Below, piece after piece: positions 34,808 to 45,051 of a stretch of DNA of 64,000 nt (within the stretch, counting starts at the first letter, position 1; every line of letters starts with the position of its first letter). The DNA is from Agapanthus africanus (lineage: Eukaryota > Streptophyta > Magnoliopsida > Asparagales > Amaryllidaceae), in the NCBI GenBank assembly GCA_030015575.1, contig CM057340.1, positions 750,083,632-750,147,631 on the forward strand, read 5' to 3'. The translations under genes were made by a program, and so were the position numbers. The notes under the pieces were generated by a model. The model was not told where the DNA came from. It did not search any database and saw nothing but the letters and a program-made list of their open reading frames with translations.

Positions 34808-36775
34808 AATACCCCCAAACTTAACTTTTGCTCATCCCGATCAAAACCAATTATTCACAAAAAAGTCATAACCGCACTTTCGCAGGGAACGCGATTGCAC
34901 TGAGCTCGTGCAACAAGCGGTTAAACCTCTAGGTGTCCCTAGTAGGAGTAGTGTTGTCTCCTGAGGGTTTTCAGCGGATTACACCCACAAAATCCGGTCA
35001 AGCTAGTTTTGCGAAATAACTATTATTCAAACCCTAAAGTTTTATTTCTGAAAATAACAATTCTATGATCCTAAGTCTAGACTATCGAACCTTTATTTTT
35101 CACATCTCGCTTCTTATTTAACTTAAGATTTTATATGTCTTTACGTGCAGTGCAAATAGTGTCGTTAAGTTCCAGAAGGGTCGAATAAATTCATCATGTC
35201 ATACAATAAAGCCCAGATAAAATTTTTAAAAGGATCACATAAGTTTTATAAAGAGTTAAGCATTTTTCAAGTTTCGTTTTCCAGTAAGGTTTCAACTTCA
35301 GAATTTCTTATCTTCCTTAACAGGAAACTAGGTCTTATTTTTCACTCCACTTTTTTCTTGTTTTCATTTCATACACACCTCTGTGAACGTGCAATAGTCT
35401 TTATCATAGAATAAACCTTCATATCTCCGCTAGAAATATTTTTTATAAAATCCTGTCTTTTGTCAAGATTATTCTCACACAAAGAACCGTTAGGAATTTT
35501 AACTCGGAGAGAACACTTGCTTGACTTTGTTTTAATCTGGAGTTTCTAGGCTTCTTAACGAGCTTTGGGCCAATGCACCCAAACCAGTTGGCTTTAGGGC
35601 ATTAGGTGTAGAAACACCCCAGCGGACTTAATAACTCAAGTTACCTAGGTCCAAAAACAAAAGACAATTTGGCGTGAAAATCATGATGATTCAATGCGAA
35701 TGGAGATATAACGGGCAGTTCAGTTATTTTTTGGATAAAAGACGTGTTTTAGTGGGTTAGGTGTGTAATCATTCCAATCAAGTTCCAGATGGGTTATTTT
35801 TCAGAATTAGTTCCAATTAAGGTATCAATAACATTCCTTCATTTTCGCCTCACTTCATAAACTATTCTTGATATTACTTATTTCAGAACAAACCTATTTG
35901 ATCCTCAGAAAATCATTTATCCATTTAAAAGTTTTTAGACATAATAGACTTTTCATCTAATTTCCAAAACTCACGACACGTGTAGTGTGATGTAAAGACG
36001 TATATCAGCTATAGTTAACTTCAAAGGAGAGTTATCTTTCAGGTTTTCAAAATCTAAAAATAAGATTTAGTTATTCTTATCTTATCAAACAAAACCGTTG
36101 AAATGTTGAATCAGAGTTCTCCCACTAGCTAACTTGACAGAAAAGTTATTATATTTTTAGAAAATTTTCTGATTTTTATGGATTTTTAAATAGGTATGCA
36201 AATGCAAAATATACAAATGAATGCGAAGGTAGAAAGCTTACCGAGCACACCCCCAAACTTAAACTTGACAGTGCCCTCACTGTCAGGCTACACCAAGAGG
36301 GTCAAAATTGTCGACTCTCTTCAAAAGAAAATTTTATACAAAACAAAAAGAAAACCCCAAAAAAAAAAAAATATATACAAAAAAAAGGGTTCCCCCCCAA
36401 ACTTAAGTGAAACAGTGTTTCCACTGTTTAAGTGGTGAAGTTCAGGATTAGGAGGAAAGAAAACAGTTTCAAACTATACAAGGGCTTACACAGGCTAAAA
36501 GTGAGCACCAACCATTTAAAGATTTTATCGCTATAATGCACAGGTTGGTGGAAGAAGGCGTAGAGAAAAGAGAGGGAGAATACGCGAGACCGTATGGAGA
36601 TAGAAGTGGTATACGGTCTAGGTATATGAGAAGAAGAATGGCGGAAGGGAGAAAGAAGTGGAATACGAACTTGAGGGTGGAAATGGATTGAATAAATGAG
36701 TACAATCTGTAATGATCGATGTGAAAAGATGGATTGTACTAATCTGTCAATATGGCGAGAAATTGGGTCAAATCC
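34808..36775 (-). other. 3' untranslated region of the non-autonomous element
   Basis: AT-rich. From 34808 to about 36440 it is the reverse complement, diverged, of 53850-55508 in the Athila, including repeated CCCCCAAACTTAA (polypurine-like on the minus strand) at about 34811, 36249 and 36395, and the CAGTGCCCTCACTGTCAGGC hairpin phrase near 36270. No gene seen. Confidence 0.75.
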
Positions 36776-38125
36776 CTAAAGATTCGTGAGAAACCATGGG
36801 TATGCCGAACTTGGTAAACCAGACAATGGAAATGAAAGTGATACAGTTACTTGCAAGGTCGGAACGATGGAAAGGGTAGAGGAAAGTGATCGAGGAGGGG
36901 TATCAGGTAAAGGTTCGGGAAGGGGTACACAGTCAATGGAAGGGACAAGATGAATTGGAAAATCCGACTCATCAATTAAAACTGGTTCATCCTCAAAAAT
37001 TTTCTCAATGTTCTCCTCAAAAATTAGCTCATCCATGCAGTTATCATCAAAATCAAGACGCATATGAATTTCGGGAGAAACATTTAATGACTCGGGATGA
37101 TGAATTGGAGAGAAAAACTCATCCAAATCGACGGATTCATCATCCAAAATATTCCCGGCGTCAATATCCTCAATCAAGTGAAAATCAATATTCTCAGACA
37201 CCTCAACAAAAGCATGGATATTAATCAATTCAGGTTCTAGAGTGGAGGTGTAGAGATCAAAAGGATTGGGTGTGGTTTCACTTGAAAAGGACCCTTCACA
37301 ATCGGGCAAATCAAACACTACAAAATCACACAACTCATTATCTGTTCTAGCTTTAATCAATGAATCGTTTGGGACACTCGATAGACTTTCAAAACAGGAG
37401 TTATGGGATTCAAGTTGAAACGGGTAGGTTTCATTTGGAAGGGTATATGGCTCACTCTCTCCGCTCAAATTCTCAACATGTTCTACCGCCTCTTCATACA
37501 TTGGAAAATTTGGAGCTAGTTGAAAACTAGCTACCGGGTCACTAGGTTGTATGAGGGCGGCCATGGACGCATTCAAATCCATCATCTGTTGGTACGATGC
37601 TACCCTAAAGTCTTCCAATGACTGTTCCAGACTAGACATGGGTTGTGAAGGGGTTTCAGTAAAAGATTCAAAGTTGTTTTGGTACTGGAAACTCCCAAAT
37701 GACGGTTCAGAAGCAATGTCTAGGGAAGGTGTAAAAGTCGGGTAGGACTGGTAGGAATTGAATGGCTGGACAGGGGTAGGATCAACATTTGGATACGAAG
37801 GTGAATGGAATTGTTGATTCCAAGAATTTGAAGTGGTGAAAGGAGTGAAAGATCGGCTATGAGATTGTTCAATACGTTCAGCGATGGACAAAGGACGACT
37901 TGCAAAAGGGATATCAACATAAGCGAGTGCGAGAGGTTGAAAGGGTTGATACAAAGTGGAATGCGGAGGGCAAGTGTTTGTCCTAGACGTGTCTATGCGA
38001 TCTTTCAAAGACATTTTGGGCATGGAGGGGTCGTTCGATGTTCGGCCAAAGCAAGAACCGTAAGAAGTAATGTCTGGTTGTGGGTACCAAAGTTCTGCAA
38101 GAGTTTTGCGAGGTGGGGTACCCAT
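36776..38125 (-). CDS. 449-residue ORF of the non-autonomous Athila-type element, function unknown
   Basis: The only long intact frame of this element; ATG at 38123-38125, stop at 36776-36778. The protein is rich in Ser, Pro, Phe and Asn in the first ~150 residues, has a short helical stretch near residues 160-200 (LEQSLEDFRV, MMDLNASMAAL), and is strongly acidic from about 270 to 400 (for example FDDNCMDELIFEENIEKIF), with a hydrophobic tail. It has no zinc knuckle, D-x-G protease site or RT motif. Its place between primer site and 3' UTR is that of gag. The acidic part is similar in composition to the spacer after protease in Athila pol, but I cannot align them confidently. An open frame of this length in an otherwise non-coding element suggests selection or recent activity. 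Alternatives: degraded gag or captured host sequence. Confidence 0.6.
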   Translation of the reverse strand: MGTPPRKTLAELWYPQPDITSYGSCFGRTSNDPSMPKMSLKDRIDTSRTNTCPPHSTLYQPFQPLALAYVDIPFASRPLSIAERIEQSHSRSFTPFTTSNSWNQQFHSPSYPNVDPTPVQPFNSYQSYPTFTPSLDIASEPSFGSFQYQNNFESFTETPSQPMSSLEQSLEDFRVASYQQMMDLNASMAALIQPSDPVASFQLAPNFPMYEEAVEHVENLSGESEPYTLPNETYPFQLESHNSCFESLSSVPNDSLIKARTDNELCDFVVFDLPDCEGSFSSETTPNPFDLYTSTLEPELINIHAFVEVSENIDFHLIEDIDAGNILDDESVDLDEFFSPIHHPESLNVSPEIHMRLDFDDNCMDELIFEENIEKIFEDEPVLIDESDFPIHLVPSIDCVPLPEPLPDTPPRSLSSTLSIVPTLQVTVSLSFPLSGLPSSAYPWFLTNL

Positions 38126-39200
38126 GATATGAAGAGAGAGAGAAAGAAAGGCAGAGAAAAGGAGGGAAAAAAAAAGAATGTGATTTTATTTTTATTTTAA
38201 TTTTTTTTAAATTTTTTTAGTTAGCTATTAACAAAAGATTGAAATATACACACAAAAAGAATCTGGACCAAAAACAATCACGGCACAAAAATACCACACA
38301 CCTAATCGTTCTAGGGTTCACCTAGGTCAACTAGACCTGCTCCAGAACTTGATTGTCGAAGTAAAACTGTGTCGAGAAACGGGCTCAAGATACACTGATC
38401 ACGAGGCCAGGTAAGTGCAGAGATAAGGGGAGGTTTTCCGATGCTTTCGCGAAGATCCTTAATTAAATAACCCTTTTTCTTTTGGCGATTTCGCCGTTAA
38501 CACTTTCCTAGACACCCCGTAAACAATGTATCGTTAAGCAAGGTTCTAAACACAGCTAACTTCTCCTAGTGAGCGCGAAGTCCTTAAGGCTTAAAGTCTA
38601 GTTTCTTTTAAAGTTTGTGCGGGTAAACGTTATGCTCAAGTTCGTGATTTGTGGGCCACGGAAAAGGTGATGAAATCCTTTACCGTATGTTGTGGGGTTC
38701 GCTTGCCCTTAAGTCCGTATTAATGTATGCAATGCGCAATCCAATAAAAATTCTATAAAGAATCAAACAATCATTTTTTAGTTTAAGCACGGCACTGCAA
38801 CAAATATGGGTTAGTCAATTTTTAGCGTTTGCTAGCGAACTTGCAAAGAATCCTGCAAAGAATAGTATATTGGATGCGTTGGATTTAAGAAAAAGGTGTT
38901 AGTAAAGTACGTACCGTTAAGTTTTTGGGTTAGGAAACCCCCGTTGAATCAAATCTGGTAAGCTTGAAAAGTTCACTTGCGCGGGTCAAACTACCCGGAT
39001 CTTTGGCACTGTACTTTGCAATCACCTTAGCCTTGAACGTACACTTTGCTCCCCACAATCACAGTTCACAAATCCGCAAAAATCTGCAGACTTGCTCACA
39101 AAAATTATCAAAAAAAAAACAAAAAGTTTTTTTTTTATTTATAAATATATACAAAAAGAATATTAACCCGAATAACAAGAAAGAAAATACGCTACCGTCT
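38126..39200 (-). other. 5' leader of the non-autonomous element with shared cassette
   Basis: No gene. On the minus strand, 38520-38310 carries the ordered cassette GTGTCTAGGAAAGTGT, GGTTATTTAATTAAGGA, CTTCGCGAAAGCATCGG, AACCTCCCC, CTTACCTGGC and GACCTAGGTGAACCCTA, homologous to 47468-47660 in the Athila and partly to 890-1010. Confidence 0.7.
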
Positions 39201-39218
39201 CCCCGGCAACGGTGCCAT
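39201..39218 (-). other. Athila-type primer binding site (tRNA-Asp type)
   Basis: Minus-strand TGGCACCGTTGCCGGGGA, two bases after the 5' LTR end; one mismatch to the Athila site at 46629-46646. Confidence 0.9.
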
Positions 39219-39220
39219 TT

Positions 39221-40957
39221 GATCGAACGCTTTTGGCGTGTCGGATGTTCAAAGTTCTAAAATTATAACCGCGATCAGGACGGTGTCGCTTTGCGGCTAG
39301 CCGGTTGAGCACGGGTCGATCCACAGGGAGATGGTTATTTGTCCGTTCTTGTCTTAGAAGAGTCAATAAAGAATGAGTATATGTTTGTTCAGTTCTAACC
39401 TATGTGTTTTATATCCAAGTATAAAGTTGTTAAGAAAAAGATACGAAAGTGTAAGCTAAGGAAATCCGCACTCACAAACCTTTGAGCCGAGTCTTGACCA
39501 ATTGAAGCTAGAGCAATCGACAACAACGTGGATTAGGGGATTTAAGCACGGTATTCGTGGAATCCGGCTTATTCACCTTTGTCCTTCCGTTCTTATCTCT
39601 TGCTTTCGTCTCCGGCCAAACCGAACGCAACCGGTCGCGCTTAGGAATCACCGTTACCTTGGTAGGGTAGGGTGCCTAACGGAGCGCTTGCGTATCGTTT
39701 GGGCGGAGTTCAATGGAAAATAACGGGAAAAGGAAATGAGCAAAGAAACATTAACTTACAATATCGTATTTATTCTTAACAACAATAATTACAACCATTG
39801 ACAAAACGAACCAAAAAGAGAGAACAAAAAGATAAACAAAGAAAAGAAAAGATTACAAGAAAGTAATTAAAGTGCATGGTAATAAATTGCAAGTAATAAA
39901 AGACAAGAATGAAAAATGCAAAAAAGAGATAAGCAAGAAAGTAACACTAAGAACCATAGAACTTAAGAAAAGCCATGGAATCAATAGCCAACCCTTAAAC
40001 TTGCAAGCTCAATCAAAAGGTTGCAAGATCAAGAGAAGGGTAAAGAACTCATGTGAAATGAAACACAAAAGAGAGAACAAAATGATACAACCCCTTGAGA
40101 TCAATGACCAAAACTTAAACTTGCAAGCTCACTTAAGAGGTTACAAGATCAAGTTAAGATAGAGAGTTCAAGGGGGAAGCTAAGTAAAAAGAATGATACA
40201 AAAACCCTCATCTTCATTTAACATCCACTCAATGCTCTCACTACATTTTCATGGAGGAAAGAATGAAGAAGAAGAAGAAGAAGAAGAAGACTAAAAACTA
40301 ACAAAAAAGAGGCATAAGTATGGACTCCCTTGTTTGGCTCAGAACTGGGGTATTTATAGGCAGGGAACTGGAAACCTAGGACAAGAATTGGGCTCCACAT
40401 AAAATTACCCAACTGCCCCTGAAAAACGACACAGAACGGAGCCAGTACGGCCGCGTTTCCGTGGCCTAAGCATGCTTATGCCGCGGAAACGCGACCGTTT
40501 AGAGGAGTTGGCCTACGTGCTTTGGTGTGTTTTCCTGGTGTGTAGTTCTATTCAGTGTGGTATAGTACTTTTCTCAGAAACTCTTCACAATTCTTCCAGA
40601 ATTTCAGTAGATCAAAAGGTGATGTGATGTGGATCTTTTGCCATGATTTCCTTAAGCTCCGCGTAGATTTCTTGGATTTTGTATTGCCATTGTGCATTGT
40701 GCATGAAAATGACAACCGAATGTCCATTTTGTCCCTTAAACTGGTGTGCGGCAACATACGGATAGAGAGCGGAGACCCGTGTTTTATCTGTTGTTGGCAG
40801 TAATCCGGAATTTGTCGTACTCTTCCATGGATTTCACTGTTTAGAGCTGAGAACCAGTATTCTGCAAATATGTAGCAAACACTGATCAAAAGCACCCGCC
40901 TATAAACAAACGAGCGTAAGAATGGGTGGTATAAAATGCAATATTCTGGTATGAACA
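39221..40957 (-). mobile_element. 5' LTR of the non-autonomous Athila-type element
   Basis: Duplicate of 33072-34807. TATAAATA is at 40358-40351 (minus) and a GAA microsatellite at 40264-40291. It ends at ATGAACA followed by the TSD TGATC (40958-40962). Confidence 0.9.
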
Positions 40958-41399
40958 TGATCTCTAGGCTGTCTGTGAACCGTCGAGATTTGGAACTAGG
41001 GGACTTTGCCATGGTTCCGGGGGTAGTCTCTGGGCTGTCTGTGAACTGTCGAGATTTGAAGCGAGGGGACTTTGTCGTGGCTCCGTTTCGTTGCGACTCT
41101 GAGGTCGGTTGTCGACATCATGTCTGCATCTGGTTGGAGTGAGGAGAAACGCCGTTGGTGATCTCTAAGCTGTCGATATTGACGTCGAGACCCTGAAGCT
41201 AGGGATCTTCCTTCACTTCGTTTGTTGACAATGTGTCTGCAATACTGTGACGAATGTCGAGATTATCTTTTGGTTATCTATGAACCGTCGAGATTTGACT
41301 TCGCTTCGATGAAGCCCGGTAGGACGATATGGTTCCCTTCTTGTTTGTGACCATGGATTGTATACCGTGATCTCACCTGCGGGGCAAAAAGTTTCATTC
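40958..41399. repeat. second ~133-bp tandem repeat (right part)
   Basis: Continues the array interrupted at 33071 with increasingly diverged units: CTGTCTGTGAACCGTCGAGA at 40971 and similar at 41035, 41168 and 41279. It grades into a stretch with GATTGTATACCGTGATCTCA and CCTGCGGGGC, resembling part of the H LTR near 10540. Confidence 0.7.
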
Positions 41400-41439
41400 T
41401 TTCATTTCTTTCATTTTTTTTAATTCTTTCTGCGATGCT

Positions 41440-41690
41440 CTATCATTTCAGCTTTTTATATCGCGAAAATCGCGATTGCCCAATCATTTCAGCTATTTTT
41501 CGCGGTGCCCAATCATTTTGGCTATTTGTTTTTATTTTTACTCGCTGCTTTTTATTGCGAGTTGCCCAATCATTTTAACTATTTTGTATGCATACATTTT
41601 TACTTGCTGATTTTATTGCAAGTTGCCCCATCATTTCGGCTATTTCATATGCATTTTTGGCTCGCTGATTTTTTATCGCGAGTGTGGAAC
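41440..41690. repeat. tandem hairpin repeat with TCGC/GCGA arms
   Basis: Units of about 60-70 bp containing TTGCCCAATCATTTCAGCTA plus an inverted repeat: ATCGCG / CGCGAT (41460-41476), ACTCGC / GCGAGT (41540-41562), ACTTGC / GCAAGT (41602-41623) and CTCGC / GCGAG (41661-41682). The third differs from the second by a paired C-to-T and G-to-A change, which keeps the stem. Confidence 0.75.
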
Positions 41691-41829
41691 TTGGAATCTA
41701 GTGTCAATCTCAGCATCAGCATCACTACAACTGGAATATTGCCTGGAGCGAATCATCACTTGCCTCTGTTGATATCGAACAAAGGTGGCTTAGCGAACAG
41801 GTTAGGGTCCTGTCGACTAAGGCTTTTGA

Positions 41830-42345
41830 CTTCATGAGCCGTAAGGGTCTCATGAAGAATTTCTCCCTGCGAGTCATGAAGATCTCGTAGGTGTGTTTTC
41901 TTCTTAGGGATCGTGAGGATTCCTAAGTGCATGGTCTCTTATAAGTCGTAAGGATCTTATAAGAGTCTTTTCTCCTTTTAAGTCGAGAGGACTTAAAAGG
42001 GCTATTCACCGTGTAGACATATCCCTAGTCACGGATGGTACCTTATTAGGGAAATTTTTATTCGCGCACGTGGATTGTATATAAGGGTCAGCATTGAGCC
42101 GCTTGTAGGGCATTATTAGAGGTTGTGGGGGCTGCTTAAGAACAGGTTCAGATCCCTGTAACTTAAGACTTTTGAATCTTATGAGCTGTGAGGGTCCCAT
42201 AAGAGAGTTCTCCTTACGAGTCATGAGGATCTCACAAGTGTAATTTCTCCTTAGGAATCATGAGGATTCCTAAGTGTGTTGCTCCCTTGTGAGTCGTAAG
42301 GATCTCACGCAGGTGGTTTCTCCTTACAAAGTCGAGAGGACCTTG
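41830..42345. repeat. hairpin-module cluster 2 (variable complementary arms, conserved loop)
   Basis: About ten modules of ~45 bp in two groups. Perfect or near-perfect arms: CTTCATGAG/CTCATGAAG (41830-41857), CTTAGGGATC/GATTCCTAAG (41903-41927, one G-T pair), CTCTTATAAG/CTTATAAGAG (41936-41965), CCTTTTAAGTC/GACTTAAAAGG (41974-42000), CTTAGGAATC/GATTCCTAAG (42250-42274). Others are imperfect (42178-42203, 42285-42345). The central nucleotides stay near GTC-GTAAG-GATC. Confidence 0.85.
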
Positions 42346-42359
42346 CAAGTGTCTTTTAA

Positions 42360-42605
42360 CGAGATTGCGCCCTTTCGGGTTTTCACAAAACTCGCCGGTA
42401 GCCCTGCTGTTTTTACTCACGGAGCCCTTTCGGGTTTTCATCCATGCCCATTTTGCTTATGGACATACCTTTTTTTTTTCGAACGAGGTTTCGCCCTTTC
42501 GGGTTTTCACAAGACTCGCCGGTAGCCCTACTGTTTTTACTCACGGAGCCCTTTCGGGTTTTAATCCGTGCCCATTTTACTTATGGACGTACCGTTCTTT
42601 TTTTC
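42360..42605. repeat. 124-bp tandem duplication
   Basis: GCCCTTTCGGGTTTTCACAA at about 42369 recurs 124 bp later, with a second GAGCCCTTTCGGGTTTT in each half, giving four CCCTTTCGGG dyads (CCC-tttc-GGG). Confidence 0.85.
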
Positions 42606-42639
42606 TCTTTTTTTTACCACGTCAGCCTGAGGATGCCAA

Positions 42640-42803
42640 GGGTTGGTAGTAGTTTAACGACGTTTCGGTCGTTTGCAAGTTTTTGGACATTGCAGTCCGT
42701 TGTTAGTTTAGGGATATTTCGGTCCTTTGCAAGTTTTAGGACATTGCGGTCCGCCATTGCCGTATTTGAGGCGAATTTCTAGTTTATGGACTTTTCGGTC
42801 CAT
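42640..42803. repeat. short GGAC-N6-GTCC dyad array overlapping the gag 3' end
   Basis: GAC-gtttcg-GTC, GGAC-attgca-GTCC, GGAT-atttcg-GTCC, GGAC-attgcg-GTCC and ATGGAC-ttttcg-GTCCAT (42786-42803). Same dyad theme as the 72-bp LTR array; the last hairpin covers the terminal gag codons. Confidence 0.7.
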
Positions 42804-45046
42804 GGGCCTTTCTCTATGAATGAGCACGATGCCCCCGGCTTGTCCATCTTTTTCGGAGCATGTGGTCGTGGCGGGTCCACCTTCCAATTTTCAGACAACG
42901 CGAATTTGCCTTCCTGGTATTGGTCTTCAACCCAATTTTTGAAGACATGGCAATCTTCGAGTGGATGGCCCAATACTCGATGGTAGGGGCAGTAATTGGG
43001 ATCGTCGACGTCATTTGGGTGCAGTGGATGTCTCGACTCTGGTAGAGTAATGAGCCCATTGTGCATTGCTAATTCGAACAGTCTCCTTGTTTTATCTTGG
43101 GGAAATAAGTAAGGACGTCTCAGCTTCTCATCGAGGGATTGCCGCCTGTTGCTTTGGCGAACAACCGCTTTCAGGCCACTCGGTTTTTGTCGAGCATTGG
43201 TGACAAAGGTTGCTTTCCCTTTACCCTTTTCGTTGTGTGAGTCCGGCTTTGGAGGAGACGGTCTGTGACCCATTTGGTCCATCTGGGCTAGCTGGTCGAT
43301 TAAATCTTGGAACGTAGACGGTTTGAAGAACATCATGAACTGTGAAATAGTTGCATGAGGGTCTAGACTGCCTACGAACATGCCTACCGCAGGCGCTTCT
43401 TCGATGCGCTGCTCGCACTTCGACCATAGATTCCGCCACCGTATTGCATACTGAACCCAGGTCTCCCCTGGCTTCACTTGGGCATTGATCAACGCCGTTA
43501 CTGGTATGCGTTCACTAGTACTTGCGAATCGCTGGGTGAATAACAACTTCATTTCTGCGAAAGTCTTGACGGGGTCATTTGGAAGTTTGGAGTACCACTC
43601 AAATGCCGTCTCCGACAAGCTGCCGACGAATTGGCGGAGCAAAAGCTTGTCATCACCACCGGTATTACCACAAAGAGCCCTGAACTAAGCGACATGTTGA
43701 TGGGGATTGCATGTCCCCTTGTATACATGGAATTTGGGGATCGTGTAGCCCGTCGGGTACTTTATCTGGTCATATCAGCCTGGATATGGTCGCCCAGTTT
43801 TCACGACTTGGCCAGCCGCTTCATTTGTCTAGTGAACTCGTATTTGTTGAGCAATATAATCATCCAGGGCAGCTTTAGAGATTGTCTCCTCCTTGGCTGT
43901 TGACAGAGCCGGCAGAGGACTCGATATTTCTCCTCTGTCATCTTCAATTATTACTGGAGGATTTTCGGCTGGAGGATCTGGCTGTATCATCATCCTGACC
44001 ATGTCTTGGAAGAGAAGTGATATTCGCTTTATATTAGCCGCTTGCTCTGCGGCTTCCTTGTCCTTCTTTTCGAGGACTCTACGAAGAAAGTCAGCATCAG
44101 TTTCTTGTTCGTGACGCTATTCTGATGATGTCTCCGGGCTTTCTTTTGGCCCGGTGAGTGCGGCCATTGCAGTCAGCATTTCCTGAAGCTTCTGCTGCTG
44201 CTATTCCTGAGCTCTTGTGATGGATCGGGTGAGTGGTCGGTGACCAGTAGAAGCGCGGCTATTCTCTTTCCCGGATGCCATATAGACGGTATGCACCACC
44301 ATGCCCCCAGACTTAGGGTGTTTGGGCTCAGTGCCTTTGACATTTGTCGCAGGTATGGGGATCCTCTCCGGCCTTCTCATCTTATGAGCGGTCGAAGTTG
44401 AAGGGGCCATCGCAGTGGGCACCCAGATAGCTTTTCGTGGCTTGGCAGGATGGTTTTCTTCTTGTTGAACCTTCGCCCTTTTCTGTCGGCGAGGGTAACC
44501 TTAATCAACTGCTGAGTTCCGAGCCTGCCGCCAAACTTTGTAGATTTTAGAAGACAGCCGCTGAGGGGACTGTTCTGGCTTTACTTCCGCAACATTCTTC
44601 ATGGATGGAGGAAATCTTTTCAGTACGGCAGTAGGAGAATTCTTGCGCACCCTGTTCAGCAACTCAAAGCTGTTCCCGGTTGGAACAGCAGCATTGATTT
44701 CCACCGTTGGGGCTGGTGGAGTTAGCCCAGAGGGGGAGTTGCCCCCAGCCTTCCTCACTCGGCACCAATGGCGACGTCGAGCCGATGGTGTTGGTTTGGT
44801 GATGGGGATGGCTTTGTCTTACCCCCTATCCAGGTAAGGGGCAGCTGCTGGCGTCAGCCTGTTGAATACTGATGTCCGTTGAGAAGCGGTATCCAACCGG
44901 TCAAAAACAAACTTCTGAGCAGGGACATGAACCATAGTGGGAACCGGGACAGCCAGTCTTGTGTAAACTGACATTTTGGTAGGAGAAGCCGCCTTGACGA
45001 CTTCAGGAGCAGGGTTGGTTACTCTCTTTGGAGCAGCCTTCTCTTG
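42779..45046 (-). pseudogene. Tat-type Ty3/gypsy gag of element H, C-terminal part
   Basis: Minus-strand frame continuing from 57089 across the Athila insertion without frame change. Gag core: LLRQFVGSLSETAFEWYSKL, LFTQRF, VKPGETWVQYAIRWRNLW, AVGMFVGSLDP, the signature of Tat-group retrotransposon Gag (capsid; assembles virus-like particles). Near the end NYCPYHRVLGHPLEDCHVF resembles the C-x2-H...H-x4-C motif usual in Tat Gag. The N-terminal part has repeated VFDRL/VFNRL phrases. In-frame stops lie at 44819, 44501 and 44201, and further ones between about 44120 and 43650, but I see no frameshift. Several stops are consistent with CAG to TAG. No protease or RT follows the stop at 42779. Confidence 0.85.
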
Positions 45047-45051
45047 AGTTG
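45047..45051. repeat. target-site duplication AGTTG (left)
   Basis: AGTTG at 45047-45051 and 57084-57088 flank the complete Athila exactly; removing one copy with the element restores the gag frame of H. Confidence 0.95.

Larger units (their letters stand above)
33072..40957 (-). mobile_element. non-autonomous Athila-type LTR element
   Basis: A 7886-bp minus-strand element with exact TSD TGATC. LTRs are 33072-34807 (1736 bp) and 39221-40957 (1737 bp), with only scattered differences, so it is fairly young. The primer site on the minus strand, TGGCACCGTTGCCGGGGA (rc of 39201-39218), differs at one base from the Athila site at 46629. A polypurine tract (minus AAGTTTGGGGGTATT, 34808-34822) lies beside the 3' LTR. 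LTR ends and much of the untranslated DNA are homologous to the Athila at 45052-57083. It encodes no gag zinc knuckle, protease, RT or integrase; the only long ORF is 36776-38125. It presumably depends on an autonomous Athila. Confidence 0.9.
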
